Shown: positions 51,513 through 59,682 of the stretch, piece by piece
How the letters are laid out: the number at the start of each line of letters is the position of its first letter
How positions within the stretch are numbered: position 1 is the stretch's first letter
Origin: JAUUSJ01 sp051880475
GTDB taxonomy: Bacteria > Bacillota > Clostridia > Lachnospirales > Lachnospiraceae
DNA length: 64,000 bases
Direction: 5' to 3'
Assembly (NCBI GenBank): GCA_051880475.1
Contig: JBJEOA010000009.1
Location: forward strand, 1-64,000
The notes under the pieces: generated by a model
What the model saw: the letters and a program-made list of their open reading frames with translations, nothing else
Told to the model about the DNA's origin: nothing
Database searches by the model: none
Position numbers and translations under genes: made by a program

Positions 51513-52286
51513 ATGTGTGAATTATTTGGATTAAGTTCTGCTAAAAAAATACAATTAAATAGTATGTTGAAGGAATTTTTTTCTCACGGTGTAGAACATC
51601 CACATGGATGGGGAATAGCTTTTTTTTATGGAAATGCCGTATCGCTTGAAAAACAGCCAGAGAGTTCCTGTAAAAGTAATTATTTAAAACAGCGCTTGAG
51701 AGTCAAAATAGAGGCTGATAAATTAATTGCCCATATTCGCCTTGCAACAAAAGGAAATATGGATTACGAAAATACACATCCTTTTGTGATGAGAGATAAT
51801 TGTGACCGCACATGGACATTGGCGCATAATGGAACGATTTTTGAGTGTGATGTATTGAATCCGTTTGTGTATGAGCAACAGGGACAGACAGACAGTGAGA
51901 GAATTCTTTGCTATATTATTAGCAAAATAAATATGACCCAGGAAAAAATGGGGAGACCATTATCAAAAGAAGAGAGATTTCACTTAGTCGATGAAATTGT
52001 CTGTGAAATATCTCCAGAAAATAAAGTAAATCTTCTCATATATGACGGAGAATTATTCTACGTTCATACGAATTATAGAAATAGTTTATTTCGTTGTCGA
52101 AAGGGAGAGGCAGTAGTCATCTCAACAAAACCGTTAGATAAAGACAACTGGGAAAATATACCAATGAATACCTTACAGGCATATCAAAGAGGAAAACTTT
52201 TATACACTGGCACGAAGCATGAAAATGAATTTATCGATAATGAAGAAAAGATGAGATTATTATTTTTGGATTTCGCAAATTTATAA
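51513..52286 (+). CDS. Class II glutamine amidotransferase (EgtC/YafJ-like)
   Basis: This 257-residue protein is an N-terminal nucleophile hydrolase of the class II amidotransferase family. The nucleophile is Cys2 (MCELFGLSS) once Met is removed. Further conserved blocks are HGVEHPHGWGIAFF, LIAHIRLATKGNMDYENTHPF and WTLAHNGTIF. Relatives include YafJ and EgtC, which removes a gamma-glutamyl group in ergothioneine synthesis. It lacks any synthetase domain of its own. Starting on the base after the second ligase stop, it probably cleaves or transfers the gamma-glutamyl unit made by the two ligases; this is inference. Confidence 0.82.
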   Translation: MCELFGLSSAKKIQLNSMLKEFFSHGVEHPHGWGIAFFYGNAVSLEKQPESSCKSNYLKQRLRVKIEADKLIAHIRLATKGNMDYENTHPFVMRDNCDRTWTLAHNGTIFECDVLNPFVYEQQGQTDSERILCYIISKINMTQEKMGRPLSKEERFHLVDEIVCEISPENKVNLLIYDGELFYVHTNYRNSLFRCRKGEAVVISTKPLDKDNWENIPMNTLQAYQRGKLLYTGTKHENEFIDNEEKMRLLFLDFANL

Positions 52287-52418
52287 TACAAAGTGGTATT
52301 TTCCATATCTAAAATGAATCAATGGGCAAATTTAGTAGAAATAGATTTCCGTATTGTGATATACTGATGATAGAAAAGAAAAAATGAATTATATCAGTAA
52401 AAAAGGATGGTAGAATAC

Positions 52419-53336
52419 ATGAAATACTTAGTAATTGGAGCTGGCGGAACTGGAGGAAGCATTGCAGGTTTTATGGCAAAAGCAGGGAAGGATGTCATAT
52501 TGATTGCTAGAGGTGTCCATTTAGAGGAAATCTGTAAAAACGGATTAAAAATTGAAAGCCTAAAAGGAGAGGAAACAATAAAAATAAATGCTATGACAGA
52601 GGCAGATTATATAAGCTCAGGAAAAAAAGCAGATGTAATTTTTGTCTGTGTAAAAGGCTATTCACTAGATAGCATTTACCATTTAATTCAAAATGCATCT
52701 CATAAAAAGACAGTTGTCATCCCGATTTTGAATATTTATGGCACTGGAGAGAAGATGGCAGAGAAGCTGCCAGAACTTGAGGTGTTAAACGGCTGTATTT
52801 ACATAGCCTCTGCGATTTCAGGACCAGGAAAATTAAAAATGAGTGGAGACATTTTTAAAATTGTATTTGGAAGAGTAGATGGTGATGTGAGCAGTCCTAT
52901 TTTGCAGCAGATTGAGAGTGATTTAAGAGACTGCGGTATTGAGGGAATTCTATCAAAAGATATAAGAAAAGAGACTTTTGAAAAATTCTCATTCATTTCC
53001 CCGATGGCAGCGACTGGAGCTTATTATACTTCTACGGCAGGTGATGTGCAAAAAGAGGGAGAAATAAGAGAGACATTCAAATCCTGCGTGCAAGAGATAA
53101 ATATGCTTGCAAATTCGATGGGAATTTTGTTTGAATTTGATATCGTAGAAAAAAATCTAAAAATAATGGACAATATAGCACCAGACTGTACAGCATCCAT
53201 GCAAAAAGATTTAGAAAAAGGTGGAGACTCCGAGATAGACGGATTAATTTTTGAGGTTATACGTCTCGGAAAAAAATATAAAGTTCCAGTTCCAACTTAC
53301 GAAAAAATTTGTAAGAAATTTGGATATACACAATAA
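52419..53336 (+). CDS. Ketopantoate reductase-like oxidoreductase (ApbA/PanE)
   Basis: This NADP-dependent reductase has the N-terminal Rossmann motif YLVIGAGGTGGSIAGFMAKAG and the PanE C-terminal helical domain with the catalytic Lys/Glu region (KFSFISPMAATGAYY, SMQKDLEKGGDSEIDGLI). I start at the ATG at 52419 because AAGGATGG lies eight bases upstream; the ATG at 52407 is inside that site. At 305 residues it has normal length. Ketopantoate reduction is the classic activity, but Clostridia often have several paralogues of unknown substrate. A link to the preceding cassette is unproven (132 nt gap). Confidence 0.85.
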   Translation: MKYLVIGAGGTGGSIAGFMAKAGKDVILIARGVHLEEICKNGLKIESLKGEETIKINAMTEADYISSGKKADVIFVCVKGYSLDSIYHLIQNASHKKTVVIPILNIYGTGEKMAEKLPELEVLNGCIYIASAISGPGKLKMSGDIFKIVFGRVDGDVSSPILQQIESDLRDCGIEGILSKDIRKETFEKFSFISPMAATGAYYTSTAGDVQKEGEIRETFKSCVQEINMLANSMGILFEFDIVEKNLKIMDNIAPDCTASMQKDLEKGGDSEIDGLIFEVIRLGKKYKVPVPTYEKICKKFGYTQ

Positions 53337-53431
53337 TTAACAGTAATTAGTAATAATTAGAAATAACTAAGAATAATTAGAGCATCCTATCTTTTTTTCA
53401 TATTTCATCATAAGTTGTTTCCTTCGCACAG

Positions 53432-53510
53432 CATAAAAGGCAGAGGCCTTCTCTTTTAAAACAATAGAGCAGTGAACCATTTTTTAAAAGAGAAGGCCTC
53501 TGCCTTTATG
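53432..53510. repeat. Near-perfect 29-bp inverted repeat hairpin
   Basis: The left arm (53432-53461) and right arm (53482-53510) pair over about 29 bases with a single extra base, around a 20-base loop. Each contains GGCAGAGGCCTTCTCTTTT or its complement. It lies between convergent genes and has T-rich ends, so it may terminate both. It is much longer than the other terminators here. The 90 bases before it hold several TAATTAG-like short repeats. Confidence 0.75.
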
Positions 53511-53554
53511 CGTATCCTAATCAACAAACTTCTCTTAACCTACAAACGAGACCT

Positions 53555-53986
53555 CTAATCTATATAAAACACTCTAAAGAGATAGACCAAAATTCCCATC
53601 CCAAGAAACCAGCCCCCGAAAACCCAATAAACGCGAATCAATACGTTTGTAGTCCCATATATTTCCAAAACACCCTGAAAAATACTACCTACCGTTAGAG
53701 TCGCAATTCCAAAATGATATAAATGGCAAGAGAGGCGATTTGGGAGTTTCTTGCAGGAGAAAAAATCCATGCATAGAAAGGGAAGCACACCGCCGGCTAG
53801 TGGGAGAAGAAAAGCGTATATCATATAAAATGAAAATACATCATGACTAAAATATTCATAAACTGCTCCAAATATTGCACAAAATAGAGAGGCAAATAAA
53901 TAGAAGAAAGCAGTTTTTTTCATATCCCGATTAGAATAACTAGAAACTTCTTTTAATTTATTATTTACTAATAAAAACAATATCAC
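53555..53986 (-). CDS. Small four-helix membrane protein, unknown
   Basis: I do not recognise this 143-residue protein. It has about four hydrophobic segments (residues of about 25-42, 53-73, 91-110 and 119-138) with charged cytoplasmic loops. Its GTG start lies inside the 3' end of the preceding glycosidase gene, with AAAGGAG five bases upstream on the minus strand, so it is translationally coupled to it. It is the last gene of the envelope operon that runs from 59437 down. A role with the glycosidase or glycosyltransferase is plausible from context only. Confidence 0.65.
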   Translation of the reverse strand: MILFLLVNNKLKEVSSYSNRDMKKTAFFYLFASLFCAIFGAVYEYFSHDVFSFYMIYAFLLPLAGGVLPFLCMDFFSCKKLPNRLSCHLYHFGIATLTVGSIFQGVLEIYGTTNVLIRVYWVFGGWFLGMGILVYLFRVFYID

Positions 53987-55007
53987 TCACACTCCTTTCT
54001 TTTATACTCCTTCCACTAGTAGTAGGCTTATTAATAACGTTACCATTAAAATACATAGTAGAAGAGCCGCCTCCGTCGAGATTATAGGCAGTCTTTACTT
54101 TTTGGGATTTCATAAATTGAGCTAATTCATATAAAGATAATCCTTCACTATCTGATGTTCGTCCGTCAGATACAACAAAAACATAGTGAAGCTCATCTAT
54201 AATACCGATGGCAGTGCGAGGATTGCTTGCCTTTGCCTTTCCGACTTCCTCATTTTCTGACACAGCAATAGAACTGTTAGTAACTAATGCAGGACCAAAA
54301 GCTAAAGTTTGAATTGCTCCTTTTTTTAATAATTCTTCTGCTGAAATTTCCTCCTCTTTAATAATTTCAAACGAACCATCTTCGTATATAACTAAATCTT
54401 CTTGTCCCTTTATGGCTGTATTTCGGTAGAGTATTCCATTTCGAATTACATATCCAGATTCTTGGGTTCCATAAAAATCTCCGTTGATGGCTAAAATAGC
54501 ATTATTGCGGGCAGCGATTTCTGACGTTTTTTCCGTAATATTTTTCCCGTAGGCATCTTGTGCAAAGGCAGTTTTTAAATATTTGGCTGATGATAAAGTA
54601 ATATTTGCCACATAAATATCTGTGTCATATTCTTGGTGTTTTGTAATAGTGATTTCTATATTATCATCACGATAGGATGTCTCTTTTAAAGAATCAAAAT
54701 CTAATATATTTTGTATAGTTTCTGAATCAGTTGTATCATCTGAAAAATTGTTAGAATCTTTTCCCATTCCAAATTTATTACTGCGTTGACTTTTAGTTTT
54801 TGTCTCATTCCCGTCGCTAGATATATTTTCGCTTTCTGTCGCAGTTTTATCATTTATAGTTTCATTACTTGTATTTTCTAAAGAAGAGACAGTGGTATAT
54901 ACTCTAGTAATCACAAAGGTATCTAATGCAATATAAACTGTGAATGAGACGAGAAAAATGGAGTAAAAAATTGCCCATCTATATTTTTTCCAAAACAAAA
55001 TAATCAT
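53961..55007 (-). CDS. Membrane-anchored phosphodiester glycosidase (NAGPA-like)
   Basis: One N-terminal helix (residues of about 10-33) anchors an extracellular domain. After an Asn/Ser/Glu-rich linker, residues of about 115-348 match the NAGPA phosphodiester glycosidase domain: AINGDFYG, RNAILAINGD-type core, ASNPRTAIGI, and TAYNLDGGGSSTMYFNGNVIN near the end. Members uncover sugar-phosphodiesters or act on exopolysaccharide. The annotated ATG is directly against AAGGAG; the TTG three codons later has proper spacing and may be the true start. It lies 21 nt after a glycosyltransferase gene. Confidence 0.85.
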   Translation of the reverse strand: MIILFWKKYRWAIFYSIFLVSFTVYIALDTFVITRVYTTVSSLENTSNETINDKTATESENISSDGNETKTKSQRSNKFGMGKDSNNFSDDTTDSETIQNILDFDSLKETSYRDDNIEITITKHQEYDTDIYVANITLSSAKYLKTAFAQDAYGKNITEKTSEIAARNNAILAINGDFYGTQESGYVIRNGILYRNTAIKGQEDLVIYEDGSFEIIKEEEISAEELLKKGAIQTLAFGPALVTNSSIAVSENEEVGKAKASNPRTAIGIIDELHYVFVVSDGRTSDSEGLSLYELAQFMKSQKVKTAYNLDGGGSSTMYFNGNVINKPTTSGRSIKERSVSDIVFISK

Positions 55008-55028
55008 CTCCTTGCTATATATTTTCGT

Positions 55029-56081
55029 CTATTTTTTCTTGTATTTTCTTTTTGAAAAAATAATAGTTCGCTGAAATATCCAACTAAAAAGAAAAAAGCT
55101 AATTTCTGTACAAATCTTTGCAAAAAGTGGTGAGATTCCAAGTTCTACAAGAAGACTTAGTAAAATAGTATTTCCAAGTAGGATAATGGAAGCGAGAAAA
55201 ACATAGGAAAGAAAGGTTTTCTTTATATCACCGTCATCTTGGAAGACAAATCGACGGTTTAGTGTATAATTCACACTGCCACTGACAAGGCGAGCTCCAA
55301 TATTAGAAATCCATAGACTATAATCTATATTAAGTCTTACAGTGAGTAAGAGTAAAATACTGTAAACACAATAATCAACCATAAATCCAATCAAAGATGA
55401 GGCAGAAAACTTAAGAATTTCTTTGTATATAAGATAAGAATCTTTGATTGTATTAAAATGAGAACCTATATTATTGTCAAAATAAATGGTTTCTATTTCT
55501 AGTTCTTTCATTGGAATATTTCGCTTAGCACATTCTAGCAAAACGTTCATTTCATATTCATATCGCTCGCCAGGGATAGCAATAAGTTCTGGCAAAAGCT
55601 CTCCGCTAAATGCTCTTAATCCAGTTTGAGTATCGTGGACAGAAAGACCAGTGGAGAGGCGATATACAAGGCGGGTTATTGTATTGCCAAATTGGCTTCT
55701 TAGAGGCACATTTTCTTTAAATTTTCGGCTTCCTAGAATTAATGTATTAGGATGGCGAAGAACTGCTTCGCAAAGCTTTTTTGCGTCGGCAATTTTATGT
55801 TGACCATCTGCGTCCATTGTCACAATAATACAATTTTTTCCAAAAACAGTTTGGATATAGTCTAGCCCTGTTTTTAGGGCTCGACCTTTTCCCCTATTTT
55901 TTTCATGTGTTAATACATCAGCGAAAGATTTTGCCTGCTCGAATAGGCGATTAAAACTAGGATCACTGCCGTCATTGACAAGGACGGTGTATAAACCAGC
56001 TCTTTGAATAGAGGCAAGTAAGGGGAGTAATAATGGTTCTGGATCAAAAGCGGGGATAAGTGCAATACATGTTTTAGTCAT
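55029..56081 (-). CDS. Glycosyltransferase family 2 with C-terminal GtrA domain
   Basis: Residues of about 1-205 form a DPM1-like GT2 domain (CIALIPAFDPEPLLLPLL, TVLVNDGSDPSF, KNRGKGRALKTGLDYI, IVTMDADGQHKI). Residues of about 218-345 form a GtrA-like four-helix membrane domain (KFSASSLIGFMVDYCVYSIL, NYTLNRRFVFQDDG). Such proteins attach a sugar to undecaprenyl phosphate and help flip it for cell-envelope glycosylation. The DxD-type metal site is the DADGQ motif. It lies between a glycosidase and a carbohydrate-binding lipoprotein, consistent with envelope glycan modification. Confidence 0.92.
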   Translation of the reverse strand: MTKTCIALIPAFDPEPLLLPLLASIQRAGLYTVLVNDGSDPSFNRLFEQAKSFADVLTHEKNRGKGRALKTGLDYIQTVFGKNCIIVTMDADGQHKIADAKKLCEAVLRHPNTLILGSRKFKENVPLRSQFGNTITRLVYRLSTGLSVHDTQTGLRAFSGELLPELIAIPGERYEYEMNVLLECAKRNIPMKELEIETIYFDNNIGSHFNTIKDSYLIYKEILKFSASSLIGFMVDYCVYSILLLLTVRLNIDYSLWISNIGARLVSGSVNYTLNRRFVFQDDGDIKKTFLSYVFLASIILLGNTILLSLLVELGISPLFAKICTEISFFLFSWIFQRTIIFSKRKYKKK

Positions 56082-56119
56082 AAATCTTTATTCCTTTCTT
56101 GACACTATTTCATATTATT

Positions 56120-57934
56120 TCAAAAAGTAGTATCTTGATTTGTTACGTCTTGTTTCATCGTGTTTTGGTTTGTCGTATCTTGCGGTGCAGTATCTGAGGT
56201 GGCCTTATTTGAAGCAGTATTAGCAGTGGAAGCAGCATTATTTGGATTTTCACTCGCAGAGCTAGTGCCGTCTTGAGGAACTTCATTTTGGCTGCGATTG
56301 AGGCGATTCTTTCCACCTCTGCCATTCATACGCTCCTCTGGATTTTTATTCATATTTTCTTTCATTCCACCCATTCCACTTCTTTCCATTCCTTTTCCTG
56401 AGCCGTATATAAGACTATCCATTGTTATATTTGTAGAAGAAGTACCAGCAGTAAGCACATAGGATGAGCCTTTCTTAATCTCAGGACAGCTGATTAGGAC
56501 AGAACTAAATTCTTTATTGCTTTTTTGGGAAATGAGAGATTTTCCATTGCTATCTGTAAGCTCAATAGAACTTCCAGCTGGTTGCGTCTCTACGGAAACT
56601 AAGATAGAACCTTGCGTGGAGGACGAGTCAAAATTTTGTGCCATTCCAGACGAACCGATTGCTATGATTGTACCACCACTTACTTTGGCTTCCCCGTCAT
56701 AGTCGAGTGCACCGTTTCCACCTTCCGTTGAGCCAGAGATAAAAATTTCCCCTCCAGAAATAGATAGGCTACCATTGGAGTCAATACCATCTCCCGAGGC
56801 ATCTATAGATAAATTGCCACCAGAAATGGAAATACTGCTATTGGAACTAGAAGAAAAATTGTCTTTTGGGGATGAACTTTTCATGCCACTTTGGTCAGCT
56901 CCTCCAGCTGCATTTAGTCCGTCATCGGTGGAGGTAAGTGAGATTGTACCGCCAGAGATAGAGATACTTGATCCCTCAATTCCCTCATAGCTTTTTGAGA
57001 CAGTAATTGTTCCATCAGCAATAGTAAGATGAGAGTCGGCGTGAAAGCCATCATCACCAGCAGAAATTTTATAAGTACCGTTGTTTATAGTAAGATTTGA
57101 GCTGCTGTGCATGGCATCATCGGTGGAGGTAATCGAAAAACTTCCATTATCAATGTAAATAAAGCCCAGTGAAGTATCATCTGCATTTTCTGCGTGAAGT
57201 CCATCTTTTCCAGAAGTGATATCAAAAGTACCGTCAGCAATACATATATTGTCTTTTCCAGAAATTCCGTGATTGTTTGCAGTAATTTGATAAGTGCCTC
57301 CCGTTACGATTAATTCATCTTTCGAGACGATTCCGTGACCAGCAGGAGAATTGATTGTGACAGCTCCAGAGCCGTTTAAGGTCAAATCATCTTTTGAAAA
57401 GATAACAGCGTCGATATTATTGTCGTCGATTTTAGTAAAGCCTGTGCCGTTAGATAATTCGTTTTTGGAATCAGCAGCTAAAGTGAGGAATACTTTGTCG
57501 GCTTGTAAAATATAAATAGCAGCCGAAGTTTTGCTATGAATAGAAGCATTATCTAAGATAATCTGTAATTTATCTGTCTTTTCAGCGTCAACGATAATCA
57601 TTCCATCGTCTAATGTTCCGGAGAGAATATAAGTTCCCTCCTCTTTGATGGTTATTTTATTTTTAGAAATTTGTACGGCGTCAGAGTCACATTGAGCAGA
57701 GCTCCCTTTTAGAACAATGCAAGTGCTGTTATTTTCGTCATAGCCAACCTCGTAATCTCTGTCTGAGAAAATATCAGAGCTATCAATAACAGCAGTAGAG
57801 GCAGAGACTTCTGTGCTGGAACTTTTTGAAGCTGAATCATTGGCAGTTAAACTTTTTGCATTTTCCCCTGCATTACAGCCAGTTAAAAAAATCATTAGGC
57901 TAAGTAAGAGAGGAAGATATATATAATTTTTCAT
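56120..57934 (-). CDS. Repetitive carbohydrate-binding lipoprotein (beta-helix type)
   Basis: A lipoprotein signal peptide ends in FLTGCNAGENA, so C19 is the likely lipid anchor. Residues of about 60-430 are regular Gly/Asp/Ser-rich repeats of the form ISGGxxxIxSxDDGLxA (for example FSITSTDDAMHSSSNLTI, YKISAGDDGFHADSHLTI, ISLTSTDDGLNAAGG), typical of the carbohydrate-binding domain family (DUF4353) and likely a beta-helix. The C-terminal 100 residues are low-complexity Gly/Asn/Thr/Gln. I start at the ATG at 57934, preceded by GAAAGG; a longer reading starts inside repeat copy C. CotH-like neighbours are common for this family but none is seen here. Confidence 0.82.
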   Translation of the reverse strand: MKNYIYLPLLLSLMIFLTGCNAGENAKSLTANDSASKSSSTEVSASTAVIDSSDIFSDRDYEVGYDENNSTCIVLKGSSAQCDSDAVQISKNKITIKEEGTYILSGTLDDGMIIVDAEKTDKLQIILDNASIHSKTSAAIYILQADKVFLTLAADSKNELSNGTGFTKIDDNNIDAVIFSKDDLTLNGSGAVTINSPAGHGIVSKDELIVTGGTYQITANNHGISGKDNICIADGTFDITSGKDGLHAENADDTSLGFIYIDNGSFSITSTDDAMHSSSNLTINNGTYKISAGDDGFHADSHLTIADGTITVSKSYEGIEGSSISISGGTISLTSTDDGLNAAGGADQSGMKSSSPKDNFSSSSNSSISISGGNLSIDASGDGIDSNGSLSISGGEIFISGSTEGGNGALDYDGEAKVSGGTIIAIGSSGMAQNFDSSSTQGSILVSVETQPAGSSIELTDSNGKSLISQKSNKEFSSVLISCPEIKKGSSYVLTAGTSSTNITMDSLIYGSGKGMERSGMGGMKENMNKNPEERMNGRGGKNRLNRSQNEVPQDGTSSASENPNNAASTANTASNKATSDTAPQDTTNQNTMKQDVTNQDTTF

Positions 57935-57957
57935 AATATTTTTCCTTTCTATATATA

Positions 57958-58041
57958 ATGATGTTTGGCGGGTCAAAAGGTTAAATACCTTATCATGCAA
58001 GCATGAACGGTTTTTTGACTTTTTACCCTGGCATCTTATAA
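57958..58041 (+). repeat. Dispersed hairpin repeat, copy C
   Basis: The core TTATCATGCAAGCATGAACG (57990-58009) is flanked by GGTCAAAAGG and TTTTTTGAC arms, with outer GATGTTTGG and CCTGGCATC pairing. The tail GGCATCTTATAA includes the stop codon of the DUF4956 gene (58036-58038), the same placement as copy B at thiC. Confidence 0.8.
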
Positions 58042-58725
58042 TTCAGATGCGATTGTTTCTTGTCTAGATATTGTAATTTCTAGATTTCCATTTCTACAGC
58101 GCAGTTCATTGATGAATTCCTTTTCTAATGTAGCATCTTGAAGAGTCAAGGCATAGGTGAGGCGAAAAAGGCTTCCCATATTTGTAGTTTTTACTTGAAC
58201 TAACTCCCATGAGGAAGTATATTTTGTAAGAGGTTCTTTAAATACATCTGTATAATCCAAATCTTCAGGAATGGTAATATGCAAGAGCTTATAATTGCTC
58301 TTATCAGCTCCGAAATTGAGATAGCTATAAAGTATTGTGACTAAGCTAAGAAGTAATGTGAAAAGAAGAGCATATCCCAAGTATCCCATTCCGGCGATTA
58401 AACCAGCTGCCATAGCAAGAAAAATGCTGCCAATTTCTCTGGCTGTGCCCGCCACAGAGCGAAAACGAACGAGACTAAAGGTTCCAGCTACAGCTACGCT
58501 AGTGCCAATATTTCCATTTACCATCATAATGACAACACAGACAATGGCAGGCAAAACTGCTAAAGTGACAACAAAGCTTTTACTATAGCGTGAGCGATAC
58601 ATATAAGCTATAGCTAGTAAAAATCCGATAATTAATGAACATAAGACACAGAGCAAAAACAAAGGAACAGAAATCACAGTACTCATGTCTGAATCAAAAA
58701 GTCCATGAAATAGTGAGTTAAGCAT
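58036..58725 (-). CDS. DUF4956 membrane protein
   Basis: This 229-residue protein belongs to the DUF4956 family, which usually accompanies VTC-domain genes. It has four hydrophobic helices in the first 130 residues (FLLCVLCSLIIGFLLAIAYM, FVVTLAVLPAIVCVVIMMV, EIGSIFLAMAAGLIAGMGYL and the next), with the family motif GTFSLVRFRSVAGTAREIGSIF between them. The C-terminal 100 residues are a cytoplasmic alpha/beta domain. It overlaps the VTC gene by 8 nt, with AGGAGG inside that gene, so the pair is co-translated. Its molecular role is not established; a membrane partner or channel for the VTC enzyme is an inference. Confidence 0.88.
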   Translation of the reverse strand: MLNSLFHGLFDSDMSTVISVPLFLLCVLCSLIIGFLLAIAYMYRSRYSKSFVVTLAVLPAIVCVVIMMVNGNIGTSVAVAGTFSLVRFRSVAGTAREIGSIFLAMAAGLIAGMGYLGYALLFTLLLSLVTILYSYLNFGADKSNYKLLHITIPEDLDYTDVFKEPLTKYTSSWELVQVKTTNMGSLFRLTYALTLQDATLEKEFINELRCRNGNLEITISRQETIASEL

Positions 58726-59437
58726 ATAACTTTCCTCCTTTCTGATCGTTTAAAAACATTCTCTGGTAAGCAGTTCCATATTTAGAAAATGAAGTTTTGA
58801 AAATTTTTTGTTCTGTGAGAAGACGAGTCATCCAAAGAGGAATACCGCCGTTAGTTTTAATTTCCATTAATACTTGATTTTCTTCTAATAATGAAGTTCC
58901 AAAAGTATTACTATCAAGGGAGAGAAAGTCTTGACGATATAAAATATTTTCATCAAAAGTAACTCGAAAGTCATCTCTAGACGATGAAAAAAAAGCTTCT
59001 CTGTCATAGGAAAGAAATACTTTAGGCTCTAATGTCTCATAGTAAGAACAAAAATAATGGATTTCATTAGCAATCTGTGAGTAATTTTGGATATCTGTTT
59101 TTTTGCAGAGCCAATTTATCGCCTGTTCTTCTGGCAAAGCGAGACGGCGTTTATAGACTACGGAATGATATTTCTTTTTTAATTCGACAAAAATATCTGC
59201 TCCATGTGATGCTTTTCCATAACTTCGCAATCGAAGTTTTTCCTTATAGGCGGGATGTTCGATGGAATGGCGAATCAATCGATAATTCTTAGTATCAAAA
59301 TAGATATTGCGAATGGAAGTGGCACCGTACTGGTCGGGTACCATATATGGTTTCATCGCCTGTAAAATATATTCTTTTTGGTGTTTTGTTAATAAATATT
59401 TTAATTCATATCTCTCAAAAGTTGTGAGAATAGTCAT
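58718..59437 (-). CDS. VTC-domain protein (polyphosphate polymerase fold)
   Basis: This 239-residue cytoplasmic protein has the triphosphate-tunnel fold of the VTC domain. Basic and acidic tunnel residues are visible in order: FERYELKYLL, IRNIYFDT, KEKLRLRSYG, FVELKKKYHSVVYKRR, FLSYDREAF, FRVTFDENI, VLMEIKTNGGIPLWM and FSKYGTAYQRM. In yeast VTC4 the same elements bind ATP and polymerise polyphosphate. It has no SPX domain and no helices, so the overlapping DUF4956 gene may provide the membrane part. AGGAGG lies ten bases before the ATG. It is the first gene of the minus-strand operon. Confidence 0.9.
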   Translation of the reverse strand: MTILTTFERYELKYLLTKHQKEYILQAMKPYMVPDQYGATSIRNIYFDTKNYRLIRHSIEHPAYKEKLRLRSYGKASHGADIFVELKKKYHSVVYKRRLALPEEQAINWLCKKTDIQNYSQIANEIHYFCSYYETLEPKVFLSYDREAFFSSSRDDFRVTFDENILYRQDFLSLDSNTFGTSLLEENQVLMEIKTNGGIPLWMTRLLTEQKIFKTSFSKYGTAYQRMFLNDQKGGKLYA

Positions 59438-59472
59438 TATTTTGCCTCCTTTATTTATTCCTATTAATAGTG

Positions 59473-59502
59473 GCGATTGCGCTAGTACTATAGGGCAATC
59501 GC
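59473..59502 (-). other. Hairpin in the leader of the VTC operon
   Basis: GCGATTGC (59473-59480) pairs with GCAATCGC (59495-59502). No T-run follows on either strand, so it is not a standard terminator. It lies 35 nt before the VTC start on the minus strand and may be an operator or an mRNA structure. Confidence 0.45.
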
Positions 59503-59592
59503 TGAAATTTCTTTTATTATAAAATCCGAAACATAATTCAACTTAAAAATCACAAAAAGTTCACTTCTACAAAAATATTTTTAACTCTAATT

Positions 59593-59647
59593 AAAGCAGA
59601 CATGATATGATAATAAAAAAGATATGACTGCAAAAGCAGACATGATA
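59593..59647 (+). promoter_or_regulatory. Two direct repeats upstream of the response regulator gene
   Basis: AAAGCAGACATGATA occurs twice, at 59593-59607 and 59633-59647, exactly 40 bases apart. That is near four helical turns. They lie in the intergenic region between the divergent VTC operon and the two-component genes and are plausible binding sites for the regulator itself. The first overlaps a possible TATGAT -10 element. Confidence 0.65.
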
Positions 59648-59682
59648 GTTTAGACAATCATAGAGGAAAGGTGGATTTTTAT

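Noticed and set aside
57935..58000. Longer start of the carbohydrate-binding lipoprotein at a TTG
   Set aside because: It would place coding sequence inside repeat copy C and push the lipoprotein signal peptide away from the N-terminus; the ATG at 57934 has a ribosome site.
59593..59647. CRISPR-like repeat pair
   Set aside because: There are only two 15-base copies with no third repeat, no spacer pattern and no cas gene nearby.
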